Counted from the stretch's first letter, positions 8,600-16,195 are shown. The stretch is 64,000 nt of DNA from Fluviicola sp. (GCF_039596395.1 NZ_JBCNJT010000001.1:496001-560000), one strand, 5' to 3'. The notes: a model not told the origin generated them from the sequence alone. Translations and numbers: made by a program.

Positions 8600-9943
8600 A
8601 TGATTAATTTCGTTCAAAACCCACTCATGTTATACCGAATTTTAAAGGCAATTATTTCATTTGGAATCAGGCATTACTACCGTGAAATCAAAGTGGTCAA
8701 TAAAGCATTGCTGGATAAAGAGAACGGCCCTTTAATCATTATTGCCAATCACCCGAATACGCTGATGGACGCCTGGATGGTTGGATTTGCCAACAGGAGA
8801 CGCGTTCATTTCATGGCTAAGGCTACTTTTTTCAATTCTCCTTTCAAGCGCAAGTTGCTGGGTGCATTGGGAATGATCCCGATTAACCGGAAGTCGGACG
8901 GGGCTGTTTCGGGGGTGAACAATAAGGATTCTTTTGAAGCTTGTTACCAATTGCTGGAGAAAGGGGAAATTTTGGTTGTTTTCCCGGAAGGAACCAGCTT
9001 TTTGGAACGTAAACTTCGTGAAATCAAAACAGGAACTGCACGCATTGCGCTGGAAGTGGAACGCAGGAACCAGGGGAAACTGGGATTGAAAGTGGTCCCG
9101 ATCGGGTTGAATTACGTTTCTGCGGATTCTTACAGGGGAAAGGTATTGGTACAGGTCGGAAGGGCGATTGAGCTCGAAGATTTGTGGAGGGAATATGAAA
9201 CGAACCAGGCGCATGCGGCCAAATTACTTACGGAACGTTTTCGGGTGGAATTGTCGCGCGTTTTTGTCAATATGGACGATTCTGCCCGTGAAGACCTGAT
9301 TGAACAGCTGGCCGATTTATTTGTAACAAAATATACCAAACAGGCGGATGTAGCGGGAGAAATGAATTTCATGAAATCGGTGCAGGCGCGTTTGGAAGAA
9401 TACAGTTTGACGAGTCCCTGGAAGCTGGATGAGATCCAGAGGGAAACGAGTAACGTGTTTGCTTCGCTGCAATTTTTGGGAATTAAACCGGATTTCCTGG
9501 ACCGTCCTTACCGCCCGATGCTGTTCCTGCGGCAATTTATCCAGAGTTGGTTATTTGTGATAATTACGGTTCCTGTTTTCCTGGCCGGGTTTATTCATCA
9601 TGTCATTCCGTATTGGTTTATCGGTTGGATGGTGCCGAAAATGAGTAAAGAAGTGGAATACCATGCGCCGCTGTCGATTTTACTCGCATTGGTCTTATAT
9701 CCGCTGAATTACCTGGGATTCGGCTTGCTGGCGCATTTTTGTTTTGATTTCACGTGGCTGGAAACTTTGCTTTACCTGGCGGTACTTCCGTTGTTCGGAA
9801 CCTTTGCGCATTATTACATGCGGTATATGTCGCACCTGAACTCCAAGCAGCGTTTCGGCCGGTTTGCGCGCAGGAGGAGTGCAATTCTTCAAAGTTTGCG
9901 AGAACAGCGCGAGCAGTTGAAAGACTTGATTTTTAGAGATTAA
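8600..9943 (+). CDS. PlsC/LPLAT-family membrane acyltransferase
   Basis: 447 residues. The acyltransferase signature is present: NHPNTLMD (50-57), the 'RKSD' block near 97-100 and FPEGTS (128-133). The His-Asp spacing is the H-x5-D variant seen in Bacteroidota members rather than H-x4-D. Residues about 310-415 hold two or three membrane helices, and the C-terminus is Arg-rich and cytosolic. It probably transfers acyl chains to glycerol-3-phosphate or a lysophospholipid at the inner membrane; the acceptor cannot be read from the sequence. The gene is divergent from pabB, with the inverted-repeat element filling the intergenic space. Confidence 0.85.
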   Translation: MINFVQNPLMLYRILKAIISFGIRHYYREIKVVNKALLDKENGPLIIIANHPNTLMDAWMVGFANRRRVHFMAKATFFNSPFKRKLLGALGMIPINRKSDGAVSGVNNKDSFEACYQLLEKGEILVVFPEGTSFLERKLREIKTGTARIALEVERRNQGKLGLKVVPIGLNYVSADSYRGKVLVQVGRAIELEDLWREYETNQAHAAKLLTERFRVELSRVFVNMDDSAREDLIEQLADLFVTKYTKQADVAGEMNFMKSVQARLEEYSLTSPWKLDEIQRETSNVFASLQFLGIKPDFLDRPYRPMLFLRQFIQSWLFVIITVPVFLAGFIHHVIPYWFIGWMVPKMSKEVEYHAPLSILLALVLYPLNYLGFGLLAHFCFDFTWLETLLYLAVLPLFGTFAHYYMRYMSHLNSKQRFGRFARRRSAILQSLREQREQLKDLIFRD

Positions 9944-10008
9944 GGGATTGTTAAAGCCGTGTAAAAGGAATCAAAATGATTTTTTTTGGTTTTTTTTCGG
10001 GAAAATCC

Positions 10009-10038
10009 TTTGATAGAACGATGCATTTATTAATTTTG
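10009..10038 (+). promoter_or_regulatory. Bacteroidota-type promoter for tRNA-Ser
   Basis: TTTG at 10009-10012 and TAATTTTG at 10031-10038 are separated by 18 bp. This fits the Bacteroidota primary sigma consensus (-33 TTTG, -7 TAnnTTTG). The predicted start is about 40 bp before the tRNA. Confidence 0.75.
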
Positions 10039-10083
10039 CGCCTGTCTTAGGGATGCCTGAGGCGCGTTCTTTGCAAGAATTTT

Positions 10084-10170
10084 GGAGGGATGGGTGAGTG
10101 GCTGAAACCACCAGTTTGCTAAACTGACGTACTGGCAACGGTACCGCGAGTTCGAATCTCGCTCTCTCCG
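10084..10170 (+). tRNA. tRNA-Ser (anticodon GCT)
   Basis: An 87-nt cloverleaf. The acceptor GGAGGGA pairs with TCTCTCC, with discriminator G. The anticodon arm CAGTT-TGCTAAA-CTG gives GCT. There is a long variable arm and a T-loop GTTCGAATC. No CCA is encoded. It reads the AGC/AGU serine codons. Confidence 0.95.
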
Positions 10171-10190
10171 CAAAATTTTCTCTGAAGGGC

Positions 10191-10220
10191 TTGCAGAAGT
10201 GAAATAAGTAACTATCTTTG
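10191..10220 (+). promoter_or_regulatory. Promoter for tRNA-Pro
   Basis: TTG at 10191-10193 and an exact TAnnTTTG (TATCTTTG) at 10213-10220, 19 bp apart. It lies about 65 bp before the tRNA-Pro gene. Confidence 0.6.
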
Positions 10221-10286
10221 CACCCTCAAAACGGAGAAATCACTACTTCAAGAACGATTGAAGTAATTTGAAATAAAAGCCTAGTT

Positions 10287-10361
10287 CGGGGCGTAGCGTA
10301 GTCCGGTCATCGCGCCTGGTTTGGGACCAGGAGGTCGCAGGTTCGAATCCTGCCGCCCCGA
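10287..10361 (+). tRNA. tRNA-Pro (anticodon TGG)
   Basis: A cloverleaf with acceptor CGGGGCG/CGCCCCG and discriminator A. The anticodon stem-loop CCTGG-TTTGGGA-CCAGG gives TGG, and the T-loop is GTTCGAATC. No CCA is encoded. Confidence 0.95.
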
Positions 10362-10367
10362 CACAAG

Positions 10368-10398
10368 AAAAGGGGATGAGCAATCATCCCCTTTTTTG
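10368..10398 (+). terminator. Rho-independent terminator after tRNA-Pro
   Basis: The hairpin AAAAGGGGATGA/TCATCCCCTTTT has a 4-nt loop and is followed by a T run. Confidence 0.85.
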
Positions 10399-10488
10399 TT
10401 TTAGAACTTTAGGTATCGGCCCCGTACTCAGTCCCTACGTTACAGTCGGGAAGCAACTGCCAAAAGCGACTGAGATAAAAAAATATTA

Positions 10489-10562
10489 GGTCCCATAGCT
10501 CAGCTGGATAGAGCAACTGCCTTCTAAGCAGTAGGTCTTTGGTTCGAATCCAAATGGGATCA
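10489..10562 (+). tRNA. tRNA-Arg (anticodon TCT)
   Basis: 74 nt. The acceptor GGTCCCA pairs with TGGGATC, with discriminator A. The D-arm GCTC/GAGC, anticodon arm ACTGC-CTTCTAA-GCAGT (TCT) and T-arm with GTTCGAATC are all intact. A broken copy of this tRNA lies about 280 bp downstream, beyond the GIY-YIG gene. Confidence 0.95.
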
Positions 10563-10564
10563 CG

Positions 10565-10592
10565 AAAAAGTAGCACTAGTGCTACTTTTTTT
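10565..10592 (+). terminator. Terminator after tRNA-Arg
   Basis: The perfect palindrome AAAAAGTAGCACTAGTGCTA with a T tract lies directly after the tRNA and ends 15 bp before the GIY-YIG start codon. Confidence 0.85.
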
Positions 10593-10607
10593 GTTTATAT
10601 TCGTTTT

Positions 10608-10853
10608 ATGCCCTACTATTCATATGTACTCCGTTCGCTTAAGAACGGAATTATTTATAAAGGTTCAACAGAGAATATCGAACAACGTTTGCAATCACAT
10701 AATTCAGGATTGGTGAATTTCACCTCTAAACATATGCCTTGGGAATTAATTTTGTTTGAGGAGTTCAATACGCGTTCCGAAGCAATGAAACGAGAGAAAT
10801 GGTATAAAAGCGGTGTTGGACGAGAGTGGATTAAGGATCAATTGGTCCTGTAG
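10608..10853 (+). CDS. GIY-YIG family endonuclease, small (81 aa)
   Basis: 81 residues from the ATG at 10608, which is preferred over an in-frame start further upstream that would lie inside tRNA-Arg. The domain is complete but minimal: YSYVL...GIIYKGSTENIEQRLQSH, a HN-SG loop, 'FEEFNTRSEAMKREKWYK' and a C-terminal 'GREWIKDQLVL'. GIY is degenerate as 'YVL/IYKGS', as in the UvrC-like group common in Bacteroidota. The last codons (Leu-Val-Leu-stop) are the first bases of the broken tRNA-Arg copy, so the gene ends inside a tRNA remnant. This layout resembles a tRNA-targeting mobile nuclease, but its activity is unproven. Confidence 0.85.
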   Translation: MPYYSYVLRSLKNGIIYKGSTENIEQRLQSHNSGLVNFTSKHMPWELILFEEFNTRSEAMKREKWYKSGVGREWIKDQLVL

Positions 10854-10916
10854 CTCTGCTGGATGAAGCAATCCGCCGCGGCGGATAGGTCTTTGGTTCG
10901 AATCCAAATGGGGTCA
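10844..10916 (+). pseudogene. Degenerate copy of tRNA-Arg
   Basis: The 5' end (GGTCCTGTAGCTC), the D-loop (GCTGGAT) and the whole 3' part (AGGTCTTTGGTTCGAATCCAAATGGG-type) match tRNA-Arg(TCT) at 10489-10562. The anticodon arm has been replaced by a GC-rich palindrome (CCGCCGCGGCGG) with a 6-nt loop, and the D-stem is mispaired. It is unlikely to be a working tRNA. Confidence 0.85.
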
Positions 10917-10923
10917 CAAAAAG

Positions 10924-10956
10924 AAAAAGCGAACTACTACCGTAATTCGCTTTTTC
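10924..10956 (+). terminator. Hairpin terminator (repeat family, copy 1)
   Basis: AAAAAGCGAA and TTCGCTTTTT pair across a 13-nt loop. Related sequences occur at 18452-18488 and 21473-21504. Confidence 0.7.
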
Positions 10957-10958
10957 TT

Positions 10959-11100
10959 TTTGCCCTCAATACCCACTCTTACACTCGCTCTGTTTTTCAG
11001 GCTATCCTTCGGCTTTTCTGTCTTGTGAGACAGAGCCTCAGTCTTCACAAGCTATGCTTGCTCTTCTTTCAGGGAAGAGTGTGAGTTTTGAGTGTGGGAT
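10959..11100. repeat. Intergenic repeat, copy A (related to 19524-19640)
   Basis: About 120-140 bp, starting with a pyrimidine-rich CTTTTTG-CCCTCAATAC and containing GTCT-(T)GTGAGACAG, AGTCTTCACAA and CTTGCTCTTCTTTCAG blocks. These recur in the same order in copy B, 8.5 kb away. Both copies lie directly after a terminator hairpin. There is no coding potential. The rest of the 10.9-11.3 kb gap shows no gene. Confidence 0.7.
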
Positions 11101-11303
11101 TCATGTTCGAAGTTTCGATTGAACTTCCTCCTTTGAAGGAGGACCAAGGAGGATGGCGAAGCAAAATCTTCCTAAACCTTTGATTTTAGTGTGCTTTCCT
11201 ATCTAATCCAAAGTCGTTCGAATCTACTTGGGTTTTTCTCTGATATAATATCAGTTCATAATTTATTGCTAGTATTGAAAAGCATATAATAACATCGTTA
11301 AAA

Positions 11304-11807
11304 ATGAAGCTAAATTCAATATACTCTTTCTGTGCATTAATTGTGCTACTTTATTCATGTGTAAACAACTATCAGGAAAAAACAAAAACTAAACCTATGA
11401 TGAAAAATCATTTGTATGAAGAGAGTGGATCGCTTGATGAAACATTGAGCGTCAAACCTCATGCAATTAGTAAACTCAAGAAATTACTAGAAAAAGAAAA
11501 ATTCGGACCGGAAGAAAAGACTGATCAACTGCCTTTAGGATATGTTGGCTTTTTGCCAGAAGAAGATAGGCCTTTGGCAAACAAAATTATGAACGAATCA
11601 ATTGCTCGATTAATTTCCGTCCTGGAGAAAAATAAAAAGGTTACTGCCCGTATGGTTTTAAACGAATTTGAGAATGGTTTAAATTCTTTTGAAGATTTGG
11701 CTTTCGATACGGAAGACAGAGAAAGAGTATGTTGGTACTTTGAGGATATTATGGATATCATTGGTCTCGAAAGCACAAATGAGTTACTAAATAACTGGAT
11801 GTATTAA
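11304..11807 (+). CDS. Lipoprotein, DUF4844-like
   Basis: 167 residues. A lipobox (LLYSCVNN) makes Cys19 the likely acylated residue. The mature part is charged and helical, with 'LPLGYVGFLPEEDRPLANKIMNES' and a C-terminal 'YFEDIMDIIGLES..LLNNWMY'. This looks like the DUF4844 family from memory; the assignment is tentative and the function of that family is unknown. The base composition is AT-rich compared with the housekeeping genes. The next gene starts within a few bases of this stop, so they form a pair. Confidence 0.65.
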   Translation: MKLNSIYSFCALIVLLYSCVNNYQEKTKTKPMMKNHLYEESGSLDETLSVKPHAISKLKKLLEKEKFGPEEKTDQLPLGYVGFLPEEDRPLANKIMNESIARLISVLEKNKKVTARMVLNEFENGLNSFEDLAFDTEDRERVCWYFEDIMDIIGLESTNELLNNWMY

Positions 11808-11823
11808 TATGCATAGAAAGAAA

Positions 11824-12186
11824 ATGAGCAACAATGATATTATAGATTCCTCTCAATTTCCAAATCGTATTCCGAGAAATCTTACAATTAAGATGCTTCT
11901 GATTAGTCTTGTTTTAACGATTGCTTTTTTCTTTTTCGCCTTGTTTTGGTACAAGCTCGGTTTTGAGTATAATTCAATAATCACATACTTAGATTTATGC
12001 TTTATTCTTGCAATGGTAGCAAGTATTATAGGAACTGTAACTGGAGTGAAATTTTTAAAGCATGACAAGAAAAAAGCAATTGTTGGTTTGGTTGGGAATT
12101 TAATTATTCTTTCGATCCATGGTGCGTTTTTGTTTTATTCAACAACGACTGAATATTCCATTATATCTATGATGGCTCTTTATTAA
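11824..12186 (+). CDS. Small integral membrane protein, hypothetical
   Basis: About 120 residues from ATG 11824, chosen because a purine-rich GAAAGAAA precedes it; an upstream ATG at 11809 is possible. There is a hydrophilic N-terminus of about 25 residues, then three hydrophobic stretches (LLISLVLTIAFFFFALFW, YLDLCFILAMVASIIGTVTG, IVGLVGNLIILSIHGAFLF). I recognise no family. It directly follows the lipoprotein gene and probably shares its message. It is AT-rich. Confidence 0.6.
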   Translation: MSNNDIIDSSQFPNRIPRNLTIKMLLISLVLTIAFFFFALFWYKLGFEYNSIITYLDLCFILAMVASIIGTVTGVKFLKHDKKKAIVGLVGNLIILSIHGAFLFYSTTTEYSIISMMALY

Positions 12187-12212
12187 TTGATAAATTGAAA
12201 GCGGCACTAAAA

Positions 12213-12263
12213 TCTTCTCAGATTCTCCACCAAATGGTTCGAGCTATCTCTTATTAGGATCAC
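12213..12263. repeat. 51-bp direct repeat, left copy (flanks the UBL/DUF4132/E1 operon)
   Basis: It matches 16144-16194 in the same orientation at about 42 of 51 positions (TCTTCTCA, CTCCACCAA, GTTCGA, CTATCTCT, ATTA and ATCAC blocks). It contains GTTCGA and ends in ATCAC followed by a terminator hairpin, as the tRNA-Arg 3' end does, so it may be a decayed tRNA end. Confidence 0.75.
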
Positions 12264-12273
12264 TCATTTGCGA

Positions 12274-12306
12274 AAGCCTTATTCCTTGCGGGATAAGGTT
12301 TTTTAT
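12274..12306. terminator. Hairpin terminator downstream of the E1-like gene
   Basis: AAGCCTTATTCC and GGGATAAGG-TTTTTT form a stem of about 9 bp with a T run on the plus strand and an A run that can serve the minus-strand operon. The rest of 12187-12426 shows no gene. Confidence 0.6.
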
Positions 12307-12426
12307 TTATCAGAACCCAATGAGATGATTTCTTTATTTCCTCAAAAAAATTCCTGGTACTTACGGGCTAATTCGAAGGTTCGAACTTTTCCACTTACGG
12401 TCTATTGTGTTGCGATGTGCGAAATC

Positions 12427-13137
12427 TTATGAATTTACACGTTTAATCCGAAAAAGTTTAAACGCAGAATGTTGTGTATCGACGCAAAGTATCTTTCCAT
12501 CTAATTCGCTGATTTGACCAATAACGATCTTTATTGCTTCACATGCTTGAAGGCTCCCGAGAATACCACAAGTCGTATTAACAATTCCTGCAATGGAACA
12601 ATTCTCAGTTTCTTGCAATTGTTCCATTGAAAACAAATCTCCCAGTTCAATATTATTCCGATGGTGCAGGACTGTTAAATATCCTTGCCAATCACGAACT
12701 GCTGCATACACTAATGGTTTATTTTGAATCTTACAAAATCGATCTGTCAATAAACGGGTTTTAGCATTGTCAGAACAGTCGCAGATAATGGTGTACTGTT
12801 TGAAAAGCTCTTCAGCGTTAATATCATCAAGAAAAAAAGGGAATGTTGAAATTTCTGATTGCGGGTTTAATTCCGATAATCGTTGTTTCAAGACTTGAAC
12901 CTTTAATTCACCGACTTCGTTTGAACGATACATGAATTGGCGATGCAGATTTGATTCCGATATCTTATCTCCATCCACAATTCCGATTTTTCCGACACCA
13001 GCAGTGGCAAGATATGTGGCAACGGGAGTTCCAAGTCCGCCTGCACCGATGACTAATACTTTTGCAGATTCAAGTGCTTCTTGTCCAGACTTTCCGATTT
13101 CAGGAACAATTTGTTGGGGAGTATATCTGGATCTCAC
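12427..13137 (-). CDS. ThiF/MoeB/HesA-family E1-like adenylyltransferase
   Basis: 236 residues, GTG start overlapping the end of the DUF4132 gene by 4 bp (GTGA). Visible motifs: RYTPQQ at 4-9 (the usual RYxRQ, lacking its second Arg), the ATP loop GAGGLG at 31-36, NLHRQF with R66, CDCSDN at 119-124 and ENCSIAG with C180, which aligns with the acceptor cysteine of ThiF. It ends soon after 'IGQISELDG', and I see no CxxC zinc pairs, which full-length MoeB/ThiF proteins usually have. In the family this enzyme adenylates the C-terminal glycine of a ubiquitin-like or sulfur-carrier protein. No thi or moa gene is nearby, but a Gly-Gly-ending protein is encoded two genes upstream and is its probable substrate. 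Confidence 0.9.
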   Translation of the reverse strand: MRSRYTPQQIVPEIGKSGQEALESAKVLVIGAGGLGTPVATYLATAGVGKIGIVDGDKISESNLHRQFMYRSNEVGELKVQVLKQRLSELNPQSEISTFPFFLDDINAEELFKQYTIICDCSDNAKTRLLTDRFCKIQNKPLVYAAVRDWQGYLTVLHHRNNIELGDLFSMEQLQETENCSIAGIVNTTCGILGSLQACEAIKIVIGQISELDGKILCVDTQHSAFKLFRIKRVNS

Positions 13138-15656
13138 TTCCTGTTAATTTGGGATGTAATTGTACTGTCGGTTATTTTGTTGTCTTCAGCCAATAAAAAT
13201 GCCTTTGATAAAATAATGGAGAGTCCGTTATCACCTTCAAAAGGAAGAAATACACCTTCTGCATGATTTTTCTGACTCCTGTCCGGAACAATACAAAGGT
13301 ATTGATCGTTGGGTTCCATCAAAATATTGGTACTTCCGATGTGTATTTTATAGGTTCTCATAGTTCCTTTCACAACAAGAAATTTATCCCGGATCTCAGC
13401 AACTTTAGAAATTTTTAGGCGTGGTAACAGTCCGGTGAGAATCTCTTTTCTGTTTTTGGCAATTTCCGAAAGTTCACCAAAAGCATATCCTTGCCAGTAA
13501 TCCCGATAAGCGGGAACTCCTCCCGAATCCTGCCATGTAGGATCATTTCCAACACTTGCTACACCAACGAATAAGTCAACATCCCGGAAAACTTCAGAAA
13601 ACACAAGAGGAGGGACATCGATCAGATCAACTGTTTCATTGGTTTCCAGGTTCACAAAACGAATTTGATCTGTTGTGATATAATTCCAAATTCCAGTGTC
13701 ATTCCAGCCGTCATCAACATTTAGTTCATTGACCCAGTACTCTGCCCGAAGTTTGTATTCGGGTAAAATAACAGATGCCAAATCATTGTTGATCCCATTA
13801 TCAAAAGCTCCCAGCAAGGAATACTTCCAGCCTCTGGTTTTTGCCAATACATTGAATTGATGTTGTTTCAAAACATGAGCTGCCATCCTATTGCTGTAGG
13901 ATTTTGTATTCAATTCCGCATCGGTTAACAGATAGACTTCCCGGAATGCTTGTTTAATGGGTTGGCTGATTTTTTCTGCAATAAGGAATTCTCTCCATGC
14001 CTGGATTTCTGCAATTGTTTGTAAAGCAGGGTGCCAGAGAGAGACATGCGTGTAATCAGAAGGAGTTACTTCGATGCTTAGATTAGTCACCCATTTTCCG
14101 CTTAGAAAGATTGCTGATTGAATGGTATTGTCGGTACAAAAGTTCCAGATAATTCTTTTGGAGAGGAATGACATAAGCCCGTTATCCAGATAGTTACTTT
14201 GAAATTCATTCATGGTCATTAACCTTCCCGATTTCAACATACGATCTATTCTATCTCTTTGTGCCGACGTGGTTTGGTCTACCTGTTTTTGGGTATCCCG
14301 CATTTTCTTCAGCCTGGCTGCAAATCTGTCCTTAACAATAGCTGGAATTGATTTCTGGGGAGAACCATCCGGTTTAAACCAGCTTGCTTCAGATTTACCC
14401 GGAGCGGTAATTTTAATAATGCATTTGTAATCATCGAATTGGAATTCTCTTTGTCCATCCAGAAACCGGAATGATTCGACTGCCATATCTTCGATCATAT
14501 GGGTAGAAACACCTTGTTCTATAGCCGCTTTTTCAATGTATTGTTCAATAACTTTTTGAGTACTAGTCTGTTTTATTCTGAGTTTTAACCTGGAAAGATG
14601 ACCAATTCCATCTAACCCTTTTGATTGATACAATGTAAACAAACACGCGTTACCTATTGCGGCTGCAACAGGTCCGAATCCGGGAACTTTTCGATATGCC
14701 CGTTCAGCCATTGCTGCAACATTTCGAAGTGTTACCTGATCATGAAAATGTGAAGCCATCCAAACAAATCCTTTCATTGCTTCTGCATTTACAGAACTAA
14801 CGTATAGAAAATCGTAAGGAGATCTGATCTCTTCCTTGAGGTCTACCAAGAAAATCAACCATTCATTAAATACCTTCTTAAACTTATCCGTTCCCAGTTC
14901 TTTCAGTAATTCATTGGTCTCTTTCAGGTATTTAGCTGTTGGTTTTCCTGCTGTTGCTTTTTGGGCTTTTGAGATTAATTTATACCATGTTTGTTTTTCC
15001 TGCTGAGGTAGCGCTTCAATCATCTCGTTTGCGAAATATTGAAACGGATCTTTCCCTAAGAACAAAACTGCTTTTTCTTCTTCTGCTCCGATATGTAGTA
15101 ATGTATCTATCTTTTCCAGGACTTTAAGCCTCGCTTTGCTTTCATATTCGCTGGTGATCAATGCTAATGTTTCCCTGAAATCAGCCAATACACTTCTCAT
15201 ATCGTCATCAAGCGGTTTACTCTTATATATTTTTACTAATTGACCAATCGCCAGGCCCACCGGCCACTCCATTATATTGAAAGTACCCCAACGTTTATAG
15301 TTAATAAAATGTTGGAATAATTGTTCTGCATCGGTCGCGTCGAGGTTTATGTTCACTTTCAATAGTTGCTGTACAAAACCAAAGCAAACGTAGGTTAATG
15401 CATCCTTACGCTCCATTTCGTGCCGGTACGCATCGATTTTTTCAATACAGTACAACAGAAGTGCTACTCTCTCTTTATCATCCCAGGTTGCTACTTCATT
15501 TTTGTAGACTGAGTTTTCACTCAGCTTTACGTCATAATACCATGAGTTTGTTTTTGCGTCCTCAATTTGTGCCCGTGTAATGATATCATCGAACTTCGAA
15601 GGACTGGAAGCTGAACCCTTTGAAAAGCTTTGTTTGATTTTATTAAATAGTCCCAT
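13134..15656 (-). CDS. DUF4132-domain protein (840 aa)
   Basis: A large, soluble-looking protein without signal peptide or membrane helices. The first 450 residues are mostly helical. A DUF4132-type core follows at about 460-615 (SGRLMTMNEFQSNYL, 'QPIKQAFREVYLLTDAE', 'YSNRMAAHVLKQHQF', 'RGWKYSLLGAFD'). A second conserved block is at about 680-840 (FRDVDLFVGVASVGNDPTW, 'KGTMRTYKIHIGSTNILM', 'FLPFEGDNGLSIILSKAFLL'). DUF4132 proteins were historically linked to MolR; their biochemical role is not known to me. Its start is 2 bp after the Gly-Gly protein stop, and its end overlaps the E1 start, so the three are translated together. That argues that it is the target, ligase-like partner or effector of the modification pair. 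Confidence 0.9.
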   Translation of the reverse strand: MGLFNKIKQSFSKGSASSPSKFDDIITRAQIEDAKTNSWYYDVKLSENSVYKNEVATWDDKERVALLLYCIEKIDAYRHEMERKDALTYVCFGFVQQLLKVNINLDATDAEQLFQHFINYKRWGTFNIMEWPVGLAIGQLVKIYKSKPLDDDMRSVLADFRETLALITSEYESKARLKVLEKIDTLLHIGAEEEKAVLFLGKDPFQYFANEMIEALPQQEKQTWYKLISKAQKATAGKPTAKYLKETNELLKELGTDKFKKVFNEWLIFLVDLKEEIRSPYDFLYVSSVNAEAMKGFVWMASHFHDQVTLRNVAAMAERAYRKVPGFGPVAAAIGNACLFTLYQSKGLDGIGHLSRLKLRIKQTSTQKVIEQYIEKAAIEQGVSTHMIEDMAVESFRFLDGQREFQFDDYKCIIKITAPGKSEASWFKPDGSPQKSIPAIVKDRFAARLKKMRDTQKQVDQTTSAQRDRIDRMLKSGRLMTMNEFQSNYLDNGLMSFLSKRIIWNFCTDNTIQSAIFLSGKWVTNLSIEVTPSDYTHVSLWHPALQTIAEIQAWREFLIAEKISQPIKQAFREVYLLTDAELNTKSYSNRMAAHVLKQHQFNVLAKTRGWKYSLLGAFDNGINNDLASVILPEYKLRAEYWVNELNVDDGWNDTGIWNYITTDQIRFVNLETNETVDLIDVPPLVFSEVFRDVDLFVGVASVGNDPTWQDSGGVPAYRDYWQGYAFGELSEIAKNRKEILTGLLPRLKISKVAEIRDKFLVVKGTMRTYKIHIGSTNILMEPNDQYLCIVPDRSQKNHAEGVFLPFEGDNGLSIILSKAFLLAEDNKITDSTITSQINRK

Positions 15657-15658
15657 AA

Positions 15659-16060
15659 TTATCCGCCGACTAGTGGAGTTAGTTTTATAAAACTGATCGT
15701 TGTTGAAGGTTGTAACTCGATCAACTGTTCCAATGATTCTGCCTGAAAATTATCAATAAGCATGAAGAAACCGTTCTTCTGAAACGCATCTAAGGCTGTG
15801 TATACTTGCTGCTCTGCATCAATACGTCGTTTGTTATGTTTCAGTTTATACCCATTTAAGGTTTTTTCGGCTTCCGTTGGTTCGATCAGTCCCCTGAAGT
15901 AATCCGGCATCTTTTGATTATACGCCTCAACCTCTGTTGTTACTCTCTTTTCAATGATCTCTTTTACTGTAACGGTTTGTGTTTGAAACTCCAACAGGAC
16001 CTGATGTAAGACCTGCCCCGCAAATGTTTCATCTTTGATTGTGATGGTCATAAATTCCAT
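15659..16060 (-). CDS. Ubiquitin-like (beta-grasp-like) protein with a C-terminal Gly-Gly
   Basis: 133 residues; an internal start at 16051 (residue 4) is equally possible. The N-terminus gives an apparent beta hairpin (TITIKDETF / HQVLLEFQTQTV) followed by a helix (TVKEIIEKRVTTEVEAYN). A charged insert with 'RGLIEPTEAEKTLNGYK' comes next. The last third has 'FFMLID', 'LEQLIELQP' and 'TISFIKLTPLVGG', a hydrophobic strand ending exactly in Gly-Gly. That is the pattern of a beta-grasp protein ready for E1 adenylation without proteolytic trimming. The fold assignment is by pattern, not by search. It is the first gene of the operon. A weak promoter-like TATTTTTA lies just upstream. Confidence 0.75.
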   Translation of the reverse strand: MEFMTITIKDETFAGQVLHQVLLEFQTQTVTVKEIIEKRVTTEVEAYNQKMPDYFRGLIEPTEAEKTLNGYKLKHNKRRIDAEQQVYTALDAFQKNGFFMLIDNFQAESLEQLIELQPSTTISFIKLTPLVGG

Positions 16061-16143
16061 AGTTTGTGAACGCTTAAAAATAACAACACCATTTGGATTT
16101 CTGAAATCACCTGATTTTAAATTTATCCGATTAACCTAAAAGT

Positions 16144-16194
16144 TCTTCTCAAATCCTCCACCAACCAGTTCGAACTATCTCTCATTAAAATCAC
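16144..16194. repeat. 51-bp direct repeat, right copy
   Basis: This copy lies about 85 bp upstream of the Gly-Gly protein start and is the partner of 12213-12263. Like that copy it ends in ATCAC and runs into a terminator hairpin. Confidence 0.75.
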
Positions 16195-16195
16195 G

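Noticed and set aside
8437-8600. Transposon carrying a gene
   Set aside because: The core between the inverted repeats is about 100 bp and has no coding potential; only a non-autonomous element is possible.
12427-16060. Thiamine, molybdopterin or CBASS interpretation of the E1-like gene
   Set aside because: No thi, moa, cyclase, E2 or JAB gene lies in the window, and the Gly-Gly protein (133 aa) is longer than ThiS/MoaD and has an insert.
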